Source: Rhopalosiphum padi (lineage: Eukaryota; Arthropoda; Insecta; Hemiptera; Aphididae). From it: a stretch of DNA of 64,000 nucleotides. A program made the translations under genes and the position numbers. Every line of letters begins with the position of its first letter. The stretch's first letter is position 1. The notes under the pieces are model-generated. The model worked only from the letters and a program-made list of their open reading frames with translations. It made no database searches and was not told where the DNA came from. Below, piece after piece: positions 35,910 to 49,075 of this stretch. The stretch spans positions 29,239,858 to 29,303,857 of the forward strand of contig NC_083598.1 in the NCBI RefSeq assembly GCF_020882245.1. Direction: 5' to 3'.

Positions 35910-38900
35910 TTAATATTTTGGTTTTTTAACTTGAGGTTCCAATGATCCTAAAGAACAAATAAATTATAATATATGCTTTTATAACATAAGAAAAAAACTC
36001 ACTCATATCTTTGAGATTATTAATATCTTCTACGTTTTGTCCAATAACTGTAGCGACTACTTTATTTATATCTAAAGCAGATTCCTGAGTAGCTGGAAGC
36101 TTAGTTGATTTCTTTAATGCCGGTAAAATCTTGTTAATATCAATATTCCTTAACAATTCAGGTTTCTTCAATTTCAGTTCATTTATTATCAATCTAGCAG
36201 CTGCTTCTACAGCAGTAGTATGTACAATATTTTCATCTGTGTATAATGGGCACCTAATAATCAATAATACGTGTATAAATATATATTTTTATATTATATA
36301 ATTTATGGTTCAAGTATATAAATATAATATTAGACATAATATACTAAATAATTTATTAACTTTTAACAAAACCTACTTATTTTCCATCACTTTTTGGTGG
36401 TAAAAATGAGCATAATTAGAATCAACTGGCTGTCTACATATGTAGCACATTTGTTTACCACAACTGCAAGTCATTTTGTTACATCCGTCTTCCTTGACAA
36501 ACTTACGTTTACAATAATAACAAATTCTACATTGAATAAGCAACAAATTTAATAGATGTATAATAGTGTTACTATAATTATCAAAATTTCAACTAAAAAT
36601 CTAACTTGATTACCTTATAAGTACTTCAGTCATTTTGTTTTCAATCATGGTTCTGACTTGTACTTCTGGAGCTTTTTCTATTTGATCACATCTGTATGGG
36701 AAATGACTTTCTTCTCGACATTTCCTGAAGAAATTAAATACATATTTTATTTACACACAATGAACAAAAGTAATAATAAAAAAATCTTAAAATACACAAA
36801 TAATGGAGGTCATTGGATTATAATTAAAAAATATTAATCGTAGACTTTAAATTTCTTGCCATAGTGTAAATTATTATTTTAAAAACACAAGGGTATTTTC
36901 AAAATATTTAAGCATATATGATTTTGCCTCATAAAATAATAAATAATAAGATTGTGTAGATTATATATCTAATATATAAAAATCACTTGTCATAATGGAA
37001 AATGTTTGTTACCAAACTCCTTCGAAACAACTGGACTGATTTTCATGAAATTTTGTCTGTATATTAAGTAAGTCTCTGAGAGTGTTGTAAACTATTTTTC
37101 ATACTCCTAGGTGAAAAGAGTGGCTCACCATAAATATTGAAATCAGTAAAAATAATAATAATCACGCGTTGTCACGGCTATTAGAATATTTATTTATATG
37201 TGTATTTTATCGGTTATATCGGTAGATATAAATTGTTCTGAGGTGTTAAGACACCGACTAGCTCAATTATATTACCTCTTTTTTATGTTTAAAGGCTGTG
37301 CGATTATTTGAATTATAGATTATTTTTAACAAATAATACATTATTGGTTAATCGATTGAAAAAATGCAACTCTAGACAGGACAGTTATGTAAAATTGATA
37401 TGCCAGAGATATCATCTATAAACGAAATCAGAAAACCAAAAATAGTTTTTATCCTTACGCTAAATGTTAGCATTGTTAGCATTATAGTCAACCAAACTTA
37501 ACATGGGTACACTTTGTATGGGCGAATCAAACCTAGAATATGGTCTGTTTGGGCGAGGGTTTATTCAACTAAAAATACTGTTTGGGCGGCAAGGATTATA
37601 TAACTAAAAATACCGATTGGGCGGTATGAAAATGCTTATAATATACACTCAACAATTAATCAACCAAATCATACAAAATATAAATAATTAATAAAAAGTC
37701 CTGTTTAAAAAAATATATTGTTATAGATATTAATACAGTAACCTACAGTCAAAAAGTTATAATTAAAATTACATATAAATTTAATATAATTAGTACATTT
37801 TAAAGTAATCTATTGGCTTTGTATGAAAATGCTCATAATAATATACATTCAACAATTAATTATTTAAATTTTTGATAATAGTGATTAATAATGATTAGCA
37901 ATAATATCATCCGTATCTGTCACCAGGTTTTATCTCGCATATAGGTAAAAATAATTTCACTCCTCCAAACGACTATTATTTTTTTGTTCAAAATTATTAC
38001 TTTCGCCCAAATGACCACCGCCCTTTTGTACAGACGACGAAGTGCACGGGGACAGCTAATATTATTATATAATATATGCTGTTTTTGAGAATATTAATAT
38101 ATTTAATAATGCTTCTAGGTACTAGTTACCAAATTATAATAATTTCTTCGAACTAATTTATTTGTACAATAATAATATTGATTGTAATAATTAATAATTT
38201 AACACAAAATATTAAAAAGATACACATTTTATGTGGACAATTACTGAACAGTTACCGTAACTTTGTATTTAAAGGCCGGCAACAATCAGATTAATAATTG
38301 TGTCTAGAAACGGTCAGGAAAACACACCTATGATCTCATTATAGCAACATTATCAAAATAGTACTTTGATTTCCATCAAATAACTATTTTCTAGCTTTTG
38401 CATAAAATTTGATTTATTTTGTACATAATAATATGATACTGACTCAGTGTATAATTGTATAACCCACTATTCATATAATATAATTGTCTTACCTGCAAGT
38501 TTCTTTTTTGCATTCAGGATTCAAGCAATTAATAATCTTGAGATCAGGGGATAAAATAACAGAATAATCACAAAATGCACATGTTTCAAGTCCTTCAATG
38601 TCGGCTGCTTTAATTTCTTGTGCTTGCTTCAATCTCATTATACGTTGATACAGTTTGTCATCAACAATACTCTAAAAACATAAAAATTACAAGTCAATAC
38701 ACTAACAAGATGTAATGAAAAATAAATACTTACTTTTATCATTGTTAAATTAAATTCTTCGCCACAATCAGCAAAACATTTAATATCCACCTTACTTCCA
38801 CCAACTGCAACTTCTGTACCTCTATAGAAATATAAGAAATAATTTTACTTAACAATTCTAATAACATTCGATATTTAGCTGTTTAATAAAAATGAAAAAA

Positions 38901-40859
38901 TTTACTTTTTTATACAAGATGAACAAAATGTATGTCCAACTGGACAAGAAAACACTTCAGTAGTTAATAGTTCATTATCAAAACAGCATTCACAAGTGTT
39001 TAGATTACCAATAGACTTAGCCTATCAACATAATAATTAACATCAATTAAATATCACATCAAAGATATATTATTTTAAATATTTTACTTGTTCAACTTGA
39101 ATTCTATGTACTGTTTTTACAGACTCGATATGATTCAGAATTTCATCTTTATGATCAAGGTATGCTATCTACAATAATAATTAATTACTTTATTATAGTA
39201 TAAGTAGAACATCAATAAATTAAATGTAATAATTACTTCTTTTAGAAATTCAATATTTTCTGTTGTCTTATAATTGATTTGATAACGATGACCATACGAT
39301 TTTCTCTTATTTTTTAAATAAACAGGTTTAGGATCAGCTGCTAAAGATTCAAAAGCTTTTGATAAATTGAAATTGTATTTAAGCAATTCAGCACGTAGCT
39401 TGGCCAATGAAATAAGACAATACCTGATAGAAAAATAAAACTTATCCAATATTAATATCGAATACATTAAAAATTGTTACAAGTAAAACTCACCTATCAC
39501 TTAAATAAGACATTGACTCATTATAATGCATAGTAAATGCATTTAATTTAATATTTTTGAAGTAATTAACTGGATCAGGGCACATCTTTAAAAACTCTTG
39601 AACTGTGAAATTGTTTCTTAAACTCTTTACAATAGCCAAATGATTAACACGTTCATTGTACTCTTGAAGTTTAGGATAGTTTTTTTTATTAGTAGTAACT
39701 TGACCAATGAATTCATATAGTTTATTATCATCGTAGGCATAATATTCTCCAACTAGATCCAAGTAAATGGGGTCGGCATCTGGTAAAATATCTTTTAAAT
39801 TGTTAGTCAATTGTATAGAGTCAGGAGACTGGATTAATATTTCTTCCATTTGTAATGCAAAAAGAGCATCATTTAGGTTATTAATTGTTACATCAAGTTT
39901 GATAAGCAAATACAAACGGCTTATATCACTATGTAATTCAATTACTTTCATAACATTTGACATATAATTTTTGTATAAAGCCTGCCATCCATAATTTTCA
40001 AATCTTGGATATGCAATACAATTTGCCAGTGTATTCGTATTAGTGAATAATGGTATATTGTCAGCCTAGAAAAACAAATACAAGTTATTGTGAATATTTT
40101 TGTTCATGAAACATAAAATTTGTATAAATAGGCAATATAGGAAATAAATAATTTTTAAATGTAATGCTTCCTTTATATTTTTAATGCTATATGTCTTTTA
40201 GATATATGAAATAGGTAGATACAATTGAGGAAACAATATTACAAATAAAATAATACTTTGATTTCAAATTCTAATTAAAGCATAAATAATGTTTTCTGTT
40301 AAATTAACATAGAAATAAAAACTTTTTAGAGCCGTTCTGACAATGTGCGGTTAAATTTCGGTTAAGACTAACTAGTAGAATTTTATCGGTTAACACTTAA
40401 GAAATTTTGCAGGTTAGTGTTATCAGACACTAATCGATCATTGTAAGAACGGCTCTTAATATAGTTAAGTTTTTACATTAAAAAGATCCAAATAAAATAT
40501 GTTTTACAAGTATATTGTGTCGATCATATCTAAAGTATCTCCAACAGAATATGATAATGCTGAAGCAACTTGGGGTGTAAAAAATCAATCAAACATTGAT
40601 ACAAAAGTTAAATTGTTAGAAAGTGCATAATTAGATAAGGTACTAATGTTTACAGGTCCAAGTTACAACCAAATGTAGCGATTATTGCTAACTGAAAACT
40701 TAAAGGGAAGAAAATATTAGAATTGAAATAACGCAGCAGTTAATTACTTTTATATATGATTATTATATTATTATGAAACAGTGAAAGCAAAGTAGCTGGG
40801 AAGTATTTCAGTTTCAAGATTTTCAAAAACTATAATATTCAACTTACTATATGTGCCAT
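35910..40859 (-). CDS. RNF216/TRIAD3-like RBR E3 ubiquitin ligase
   Basis: Eleven exons join in phase to 594 residues: 40859-40848, 40065-39494, 39423-39237, 39168-39088, 39021-38906, 38821-38734, 38671-38493, 36724-36614, 36526-36377, 36253-36003 and 35947-35910. RBR ligases pass ubiquitin from an E2 through a RING2 cysteine to substrate. RING1 spans about 294-352 (TCECCFDNELLTTEVFSCPV, GHTFCSSCIKK, CFADCGEEF). The in-between-RING domain spans about 383-424 (TCAFCDYSVI, CLNPECKKETCRKC, HFPYRC). RING2 lies at 449-486 (ICYYCKRKFVKEDGCNKMTC, CGKQMCYIC), with likely catalytic Cys464. The order, the ETCRKC junction and the proline/lysine tail match RNF216. The long N-terminal half is helical and less conserved; the protein is shorter than mammalian RNF216 (over 850). 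The first exon codes only four residues (MAHI). Intron 7 carries a Helitron. The ligase class is sure, the exact orthology less so. Confidence 0.92.
36968..38059 (+). mobile_element. non-autonomous Helitron in an RNF216-like intron
   Basis: The left side begins TCTAATATATAAAAATCAC and soon reads gaaacaactggactgatttt, tcatgaaattttgtctgtat, a phrase common at Helitron 5' ends in insects. The right end is gtgcacggggacagCTAA followed by T, fitting the CTRR-T rule, with A/T at both junctions and no target duplication or inverted repeats. The interior holds three imperfect tandem units built around gtttgggcgg...aactaaaaatac (about 37545-37625) and two copies of a tataatatacactcaacaattaat-type segment (about 37638 and 37835). 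There is no Rep/helicase frame. Confidence 0.72.
40329..40455. mobile_element. PIF/Harbinger-type MITE in RNF216-like intron 1
   Basis: The ends are GAGCCGTTCTGACAATG and CATTGTAAGAACGGCTC, inverted with one gap. They are flanked by TTA at 40326-40328 and 40456-40458, the trinucleotide target of PIF/Harbinger elements. The interior has repeated cggttaa words (cggttaaatttcggttaag, tcggttaacac). It is 127 bp long with no coding capacity. Confidence 0.8.
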
Positions 40860-43315
40860 TTTATTGGCGAACTAAACTCAACTAAGATGATATCAAAACT
40901 AAAATGTGTAGACGGTCAGTTTGCAGTCACCACTTGAATTTTGTAAACACCGCAATACTACAATATTTGATGGACGAGGTCACACGTAACATTTGATCTG
41001 GACATCGGCAGGAACGATAAGAAGTAATGTTTGGCCATAGAAACGCAACAACCGTCAACAATGATCAATTCAAATCAACAGAAAACCATCGTCGACATTG
41101 TTAGTATAGGTGATGAATATTAAAACGTTGTTATAGTATCATTATACGCGTTAAAAACGTCACTATAAAATAAAATATTTATAAATCTAAATTATATATC
41201 ATATACATATAATTATAAACACATCAAATCAGCACTCACCATCCAAAGCCCAAGATATACACAAAACTGGAGGTAAACTTAACTGTGGTAACCAAATAGA
41301 ACGTAAAAATAAAATAATAATTATTAATAAACGTAATATTACATTATATTATTATTCATGATATAATAAACTATTATTAATATTACTAGTGTAACATGTA
41401 CGTACAAAGTATTAACTATACCAAGTATTTTGTTATTATCGTATACAAAAGTATTCGGTTTAAGTGCACATGTTATTCTCTTATCAGACGTATAATATTT
41501 TTAGTGCACCGATCGTACAGACTGAACACGATTACCGAATACCGAGTAACCCTCTAATAATACCAAGGGGAGTCTATATGATATAACCATATTTCTATAA
41601 GTCTATGGATATAACCTGCATTGCAAATGGACACGCTGCAGTGGTACCACTCATACAATAATTAATCTTTCTAATGCAGCACCCATAATTTATTTTTATT
41701 GCCAGTAGTCAGGACAGCAGAACAACATTAAATTTTCTCGGTTTTCTTTTATTTGTACGTAACAATACATAACTTTTTATTTTATATAGGTATTGTACAT
41801 TATCTAGTATTATATGAAGTGTACAATTAGTATTAATTTAATTTTAATATAATTATTTCTAAATGTACAAAAAAAGTATATATAACAGTCAAACTTAAAA
41901 TAATACAACTTAAGACGTCTCTTTAAAGTAATTAATTCTATTTTAATAATATTAATAGTAGAACTACAATGAATTTATGATAAATCAGAATAATAATTAT
42001 AATAATTCAAGATTGTAATGTAAGGTACTAAGGTCCTTGTTGGCCAGCTTCATCATCCTGTATTGAGAAGATTGAGGATTATGTTTTAAACACATTGTTG
42101 GGCAAATCACGGTTATTCCCTTAACTGTAATATTAAAAAGTATAATATGAATGTAATACTTTTTTAATACACACAATATTTATAACTATCAAATATCATA
42201 AATCATAATATGAAGAAATCACTGATTTTATCAACAGAATTATTATTACTTTATTAACAATACATAGCCACAATAGGTATATTACTATATGTTATATTTT
42301 CGTATTTCGTGGCATACCTAAGTACGAAAATGGCAAACAGCAGTTATTTATTGAATTATATAATGAACTTGCCAGAATAGCTAATAAAAAACCTGCGTCT
42401 AATTAAAAATTAGATATTTTATAGTTTTTATTTTTGTACGTATTTAAACCACAAAATAGATTAAATAATATACAATATATTCTGTGCTTAAATTTGAAAA
42501 TCGTGTATATTTCATAATATACCTGTATGAGATGTGTTATAACCACGATTTAAGATCTTAAATCGTAGTGGTTATAACTTATAACTAGTAATAAGATTGT
42601 CTTTATATTATTTTTTATTCGGGATAATAAAGAATTTAGCGTCAACTCTAACCATTTAGTAACTTGATAAATGATTAGTGTTTGAATTGAGAATTTGAGA
42701 TTTAAAATTTGGTGAAATTGGATAATATTAATTATAAATACGAAGAATCAAGAAGTGATTTATGATATTTTATTGTATCATTACCAAAAATATTAATCGA
42801 TTTTATCAATGAAATTAGAAAATGAAAAATCCAACTATTTCTAAAATTAGATATCTACCATTTAAATTAATTATAAACAATCATATTCTGAAAATATTAA
42901 CTCACTCAAAGCTATTTTTACAACGGACCCAATCATAGTGGCATACTATTTTGTGGACGTAGCCAGGTAGGTAGTACAAAATCTAAATTAATAATTATTA
43001 TAATAGGTACCTAATTTTGGCTAAAATTATTTTACCAACAAAAATACCATAGTAAATTATAAAATATCTTTAGAAATGGAGATTAAGTGTGATCCTCCTT
43101 TCAAAATCATTTTTCGTATATCGTAGGTTATACTACAATAGGTACCTCGTAAATTTAAAAAGATTACACACACATTTATGTCTCCTAAAAAAACATTGAT
43201 ATTAGACTTACGACTTTACGAAGTATTGCAGTACCTACCGACTACCAACGATATAATAATTTATAATTATAATTAATATTATTTATACTTTGCTGGGTAT
43301 ACTATAAATAAACGC
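40860..43315. other. intergenic region upstream of the RNF216-like gene
   Basis: The first few hundred bases (to about 41120) are less AT-rich and probably hold the promoter of the minus-strand gene. The rest is AT-rich without a gene. A strong palindrome lies at 42536-42578 and is listed separately. Confidence 0.35.
42536..42578. repeat. near-perfect 43-bp palindrome
   Basis: The left arm GTTATAACCACGATTTAAG faces CTTAAATC(GTA)GTGGTTATAAC on the right. The pairing is complete except for a three-base insertion and a short central AT. It has no visible target duplication and no obvious mobile-element terminus. It could be a minimal foldback element or a cruciform-forming site. Confidence 0.6.
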
Positions 43316-43873
43316 TACTAGGGGCAGACTTTGGGGGCTTAGTCCTTCAAAACTTGTAATAGCCCCTTCAAAACAAAATATTTTACACATTTTTGAATTC
43401 AATGTGAAATAATTATTTCGTTTATATCAAAGTAATAAAAATATTTTTGACATCGCTCAGCTACATTTTGATCTCAAACACAGGAAAAGTTTTCCAAACT
43501 TGTATAAGATGGTTCAATTTGCCAATATATTGCCAATTTCTTTTGCAACATCTGAGCGGGCATTTTCTGCTATGAGGTGAATAAATACTATTTGAGATCT
43601 ATAGTAGATCAAGATCGTTTCAGTAATTTATTCATACTAAGAATTGAAAAAGATGTAAAAATTGATACTGAGCAAATTGTACAACAATTTACAGCCGTAA
43701 ATAAAAGAAAAATGAATCTTGATTTAAAAACATGCTAACAACTATTTTATACCTACTATAATTTAAAATAAATGTTGATATTTTTGTGATATTTAAATTT
43801 TAAGATATAGATGGGAAGTGTGTAGGGAGAAGCTGTAGCCCCCCTAAGATTTAGAGCTAGTTGAGCCACTGAT
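43316..43873 (+). mobile_element. deleted hAT element with transposase C-terminus
   Basis: The plus strand encodes ATSERAFSAMR, a stop, then TYLRSIVDQDRFSNLFILRI, KDVKIDTEQIVQQF and NKRKMNLDLKTC with a terminal stop near 43736. This is the hAT dimerisation tail of the type seen in ZMYM1-like/52K-repressor transposon proteins. Flanking GC-rich ends (ctaggggcagactttggggg on the left, ccccctaagatttagagc on the right) look like degraded terminal repeats. The catalytic part is missing. No target duplication could be read. Confidence 0.65.
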
Positions 43874-46342
43874 GTCTATAATATACCATAAAGTGACTTT
43901 TCTTAAACTTCTATTCTAAAATAGTACTTAAAAATTAAAATGTAAAATGGTACTCTAGGTAATTATATAGGTGTATCCTACACGCAGCAGCATAATTGAG
44001 TTAAAAAACTAATAGAAAAAAATAATTTATTCACCAAAATGGAAATAACTTAATTTTTTTTTATATAGTCCTAAAATTAATTTAAAGATTTAAAGATTTC
44101 TACTGTTGAAATATCTGGTGGTGGGGAAAAAGGCAATATGATACTTAAATACTTTGCCCATCAGTTCAAAACTTTCAGGAGGGCAAGCACCCACCTTCCA
44201 CATTTACTACATTGCTTACACATTATACTTAACTAATATAAGCAATGGCGTATTTACGAGGGGGGGGCCCAGGAGTACTGGACCCCACCAGAATCTCTAA
44301 AAAAAAAACTAAAAATTCTTACATATTTGCAAACCACGATTTATGTAGGCACGCGCGGACGTTGACATTTTTTCCGTGAACAAAATATTTATATAAAATA
44401 TAGCTTAAAATTAGCCAACGGACACGGTCGAACGCTCAAAAACCCACCGCCGCGCGTAACTAAACTTTCCCTTGTATTGTATGTATTACCACTTTAAAAA
44501 ATATTTGTAAAAGATAAACATCAATAATTGTAAAAAAAAAGACGTTTGGATTTTGTACTTTAAAATATAATAAAACAACTATTTTTTATTCTTATAACTA
44601 TTAAAAACTATTTCTTTATATCAGTACCTATCTATATTAGGTCGGATTTATTAGACCCCCCCCCCCCAGAAAAAAATTGAAAATACGCCACTGAATATAA
44701 GTCTATATAAGTAATAAAATTCAATAAATGATACATGATACTTACATGCTGTAATAATTGCGATTCAAGACCATTAGAAACTTAAAATATTCTACTATTT
44801 CTTAAATTTCTTTCTTCTATAAATAATGATAAATTGATAGCAATGTTTTTGCTTGGTTACAAGCTTTAAAATTAAATAACATGTTCCTTATAAGTTTTAT
44901 TTATGTAGCAATTTAAATATACCGAAAATACATGACTTATTAGCGTTTTATTTCTTAAGTACTTTTAGATTTAAAATATTACCATAATAATTAAAAAAAT
45001 GTGTAAATTAATTTCGTACTTAAAAATTCATATTTTTTTTTGTTTAAAAACTTAGTACAAGGTTCTTCATACGCTATTCATACAGTATTTTAAAAATATA
45101 GAAAACTAATAGGCACTTTTTTATATACTTTTAAAATGTATATTTCGACGAAATTGGATATTAAATATAAAAACGATTTAAGTCTTTTTATTGTAATTTA
45201 AAAAAAACACATTAAATTTTTTTAATATTTCGTAGTATACTAGTATATTAGTTTACATTTTGTGTAGTATGTAAAGTATGTTAATGTTCATTGTCCAAGT
45301 CCCCACTTAGGGGCCAAATAAAAAAAAAAGATAAAATTTGTCACATGACATCAAGTCATCAACCACTTCATATTTATTACAATTTATATAGTTTTATACT
45401 AATAGGAATAGCTTTTACATTTTTATGTATAATATTGTATAATTAGTAATTACTAATATTACTTTAATGTATATGATAAAAAAATCTGCAGAATAAATAT
45501 GCAAATGGAAGTCCTTGTTCTAACAATTATATATTGTGTAATTATAATATATACAAGTATAATTTTATCGAAGCTATTCGCTACCCTAGGCAAATTAGAA
45601 GGTTATTTAAATATTTTAAATATTTAGGGCTTTCGCGCCATTCCTAATATTAATATTTAATCTATGAAACTGTAACTGTGATTTTTAAAAGTTTTAACTA
45701 TTTGAGGAATGAAAAACAAATTATAGATATAGGTATGTTTCGCTTATTGCAGAAATCAATATATTAGCTTCTTTGCGGGTTTTGAACAGAATTTAAAACA
45801 ACATTTGTTTATTCGTTTGTAGATAAATAGGTAACATACTTTTTTTTAAGTAACTATATTAGTTACATAAAAATCAAAAATATTAATTGGGAATTAAAAT
45901 CCATTTTATCTCAATTACTTGAAGGTACGTTTACAATCAAGTGTATACCCACAATAATAATTAACACGTGCTTGTTTTGGCCTAATAAAAATAATTCACT
46001 TGTTGTAAACGTCACCCTTGAATGTATTCGGCAGTCAGTGTATAATAAATTGTTATATCATTGAGTATTGATGTAATAGCTTGCTGTTTGTACGGTTGGC
46101 CTACTTTTATATTCTCGTGTAGCATGGTCCAGTCTTCAGGCATCACGTCGAAGTTTCACTAGTGAGTTGCTCTTGCTTAATGCGTTAACAAGTAATATAA
46201 TAATAATATAATTATAACGGGTCAAAACAAAATTGATTTTATATATGTGAGAATTAATAGTGATTTACGAATAAAAGTAAAATTAAAATAAGATAGTGTT
46301 TTAATTTTAATTTGAATCGGCCTGTGAATTAAAAATAAAAAA
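43874..46342. other. intergenic region before the MCORP-like gene
   Basis: AT-rich, with one hAT MITE (44243-44693). The last few hundred bases before 46343 should contain the promoter of the upstream first exon. No TATA box or initiator can be assigned with confidence in such AT-rich DNA. Confidence 0.35.
44243..44693. mobile_element. hAT-type MITE with perfect 8-bp target duplication
   Basis: The ends CAATGGCGTATTTACG and AAAATACGCCACTG are inverted repeats, each next to a homopolymer run (eight Gs on the left, twelve Cs on the right). A perfect duplication AATATAAG occurs at 44235-44242 and 44694-44701. The interior has no transposase. The same GGCGTATTTA terminus appears near 62315. Confidence 0.9.
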
Positions 46343-49075
46343 ATGACCGAAAGTAATCTTTTGTGCGCGTGCATGCTACGGTTATCTATTTTAGTTGGTC
46401 TTCTATCAGTTGTGGTCACTATAATCTATTATACGCCTATTCCCGATCTTGGTAATTATATTTAATGAATACTTTAGTAATATATCTATATGTATTTTAA
46501 ATATTCATATCCTTAATGGTGTTGTTGATTTTGTATATTTTATAATAAATACCTAACTATAGTCTATACTAAAATGTGTGCGAATATCTAAAAAATAAAA
46601 ATAAATATGTTATAGGCATTATAGGAAGTTTTGAATTATTAAGATTATACACGTTTAATACATAGATTTGTAAATATAGTATGTATATACTTATACTAAT
46701 ACTAATATGTGACAGATATTAAAATAAACATATTTAATTAAGTCAAATATTCTATATTTGGGGTCTTTCAATAATATGTTATATTATAATAATATACAAT
46801 ATACATTTATAATATACTTCAAAAATGAAAACATAACGATTTTATTGAAATGAGAGTAATAATTGAGTGGATTTAACAAAAGTTGAGGTTATCTACATGG
46901 CTACATTTTGTACCTATCTGTGTTATATTATAGACATAATTTTCCTTGAATATATGTTTTAAACTAAGTATTAGTCAATTTAGCCAAGGTAAAATATACT
47001 GTGACTTAAACGCCTGGTCATTCACGTTTGACGTTTCTTATTTATTTTAATACTTCGTCGATAAGTAGGTACATAATACACATAGATGGTCGTCCCATCG
47101 ATGTTATTTATTAATTTTCTACGAATGACTATGATTATTTTTCAATAACTATAATTACCTATGTATTTTTATTATTTTATAATAAAGAATGAGTTTAAGT
47201 GTCTATTATATCTTTATACATAGATGGGCATTGAGATTTGAGAAAGCCACAGTTGCAAAATTGACTATATTAATTCAAACGTTTTAAAGTCTGGTGAAAA
47301 TATCATCAGTGTCATATTAATAAACGAGTGAAAGCTATAACGATTGCAATTAGAATCGCTCATCAAAAATACAATACCTTTACGCTACAATCTATAATAG
47401 TCACTACCAAGCTAGTATTAGTAAATAATACTATATGGTATTGAAATTTGAAATGATAGTATATAATAAACCATTTTGTAAACGTGGTATGGGTTCAATA
47501 AAAATAAAAACAAAGTCACATGAATACAGAAAATTCAAAATGGACATTAATTAAAATCTGTACAAAATTTGTGTGAGAAAGATAGAAGTCAGTGACGTAT
47601 TTATGCCGAGTCCATTAGGACTTAGGGGCTCTTAAAGTATATCCAAATTGATAGGCCATAGGACCTTTATCATTATATTAAAAAAGACTGAATATTTTTC
47701 TTAAATTAAAATTGTATTATTTACGTGGAAAATAATTTGATTAACATTACAAAAAAAATTCTTTAGCATCAAATTCTTTCTATCATAACTATTTATTAAT
47801 TTAATTTCTGTGTTTACGAGGGATCTGCAACCTCCTATAGGCTTTATGACCGCCAACTGTTGAGTTGTATAAGTCACTATATAGGTACTAAAAGAGATGG
47901 AATTATGTATCATATCTTGAAGTAATCTCAGCGTTATTAATTTTGTATTATATTTACGTAAGCATACATTTTATAAAGATAAAATAATTATTTTATTGCA
48001 TCAACCAATTAAAATGGCGTGCATTTGAGAGTTTAGTGATAAAAGTATGCTAAGTTTTATGTATAAAAAAAAATAGTTCCTGTTACAATCCAATTTATAT
48101 TACAAAAATTAATTAAAAAAAAAACAAGTTCATATGATTGAGCTAGGATACTAAAATTAATTAATATTAGGAAGAATTTAAAAATTTTTTTATACAAAAA
48201 TTAAATTGTTATTCTATAATAAGGCTCACCCTTTCTTTATTCTGAAGTTCCCTCTAGCTTAAAATGTTATACATAATACATTCAAATCTTTGAAATAAGT
48301 TGTTTTATGTACGTTTTCTTGTTTTAGTTACATTTTTTTTATCATTAATGAATGTGCTTATCTATTATGTAGGTATGCCGCAAAAACTTTCCGAATACAA
48401 TTGGTTTTAGCCATTAGGTATTTAATTATATATTTGTAGGTATTCATACCAATCTCAATGGGAAATTTTAATATAGTTTTCGTATATATACACACAGTAG
48501 ACAGACAGTGTACCTATATATTTTTGAAAGACAAAACATAGATAGGTGTCATACTTATTACATGCAGCAGTATAGTATTCGAATTGGGAACAATCAAGAA
48601 GTTCAATTATTGGTTTAAACAGCGTTTTAATAAGTGAAAAATTAATTAACATAGATCCGAGATCTATTTCGACATCTCTCCAGCAATAATCCTTAAATAA
48701 ATAGTTATTTATTATAGTTAATATCTGCCTCAATATTTTTAAACGTTAAACACTTCTTACAAAGTTATGATAAATTAAAATAAAAGATTTTTGAACAGTG
48801 ATCGATTACAGTTGTGTCCATATAAAAAGTAATTTGAATTAATTTAATTCATATATACATATTTATACATGAATTAAATTAAAATTACATTTTATTTCAT
48901 AGAACATAGTTATAAATAATAATTATATTCCTAACTATATGAACTATGGCTTACTTTTTTAGTTTATTTATTTTTAGGACATTATTCTTCAGTGGATATT
49001 TTCTCACTGTATGCATATGTACATGATAATACATCAGAATTTGATTCAAATAATTTTACCGGAGATCCAACATAA
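46343..49075 (+). CDS. candidate 68-residue single-pass membrane microprotein
   Basis: The exon at 46343-46451 ends in phase 1. Besides joining MCORP exon 2, it joins in phase to a short exon at 48978-49075 (acceptor tttttag), which ends in a stop. The tail reads GHYSSVDIFSLYAYVHDN then TSEFDSNNFTGDPT. An AATAAA begins three bases after the stop (49078-49083), so this looks like a terminal exon. The product would have a short N-terminus (MTESNLLCACM), one membrane helix (about residues 13-31) and an acidic, Ser/Asn-rich extracellular or lumenal tail with a possible NFT glycosylation site. I know no family for it. It may be an alternative short product of the MCORP locus or an independent gene whose first exon only looks joinable. 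Transcripts are needed to decide; the reading frame, acceptor and poly(A) signal are seen directly. Confidence 0.45.

Noticed and set aside
47592..47640. A hAT-like left end (CAGTGACGTATTTATGCC).
   Set aside because: No matching right end or target duplication was found downstream, so no element boundaries can be given.
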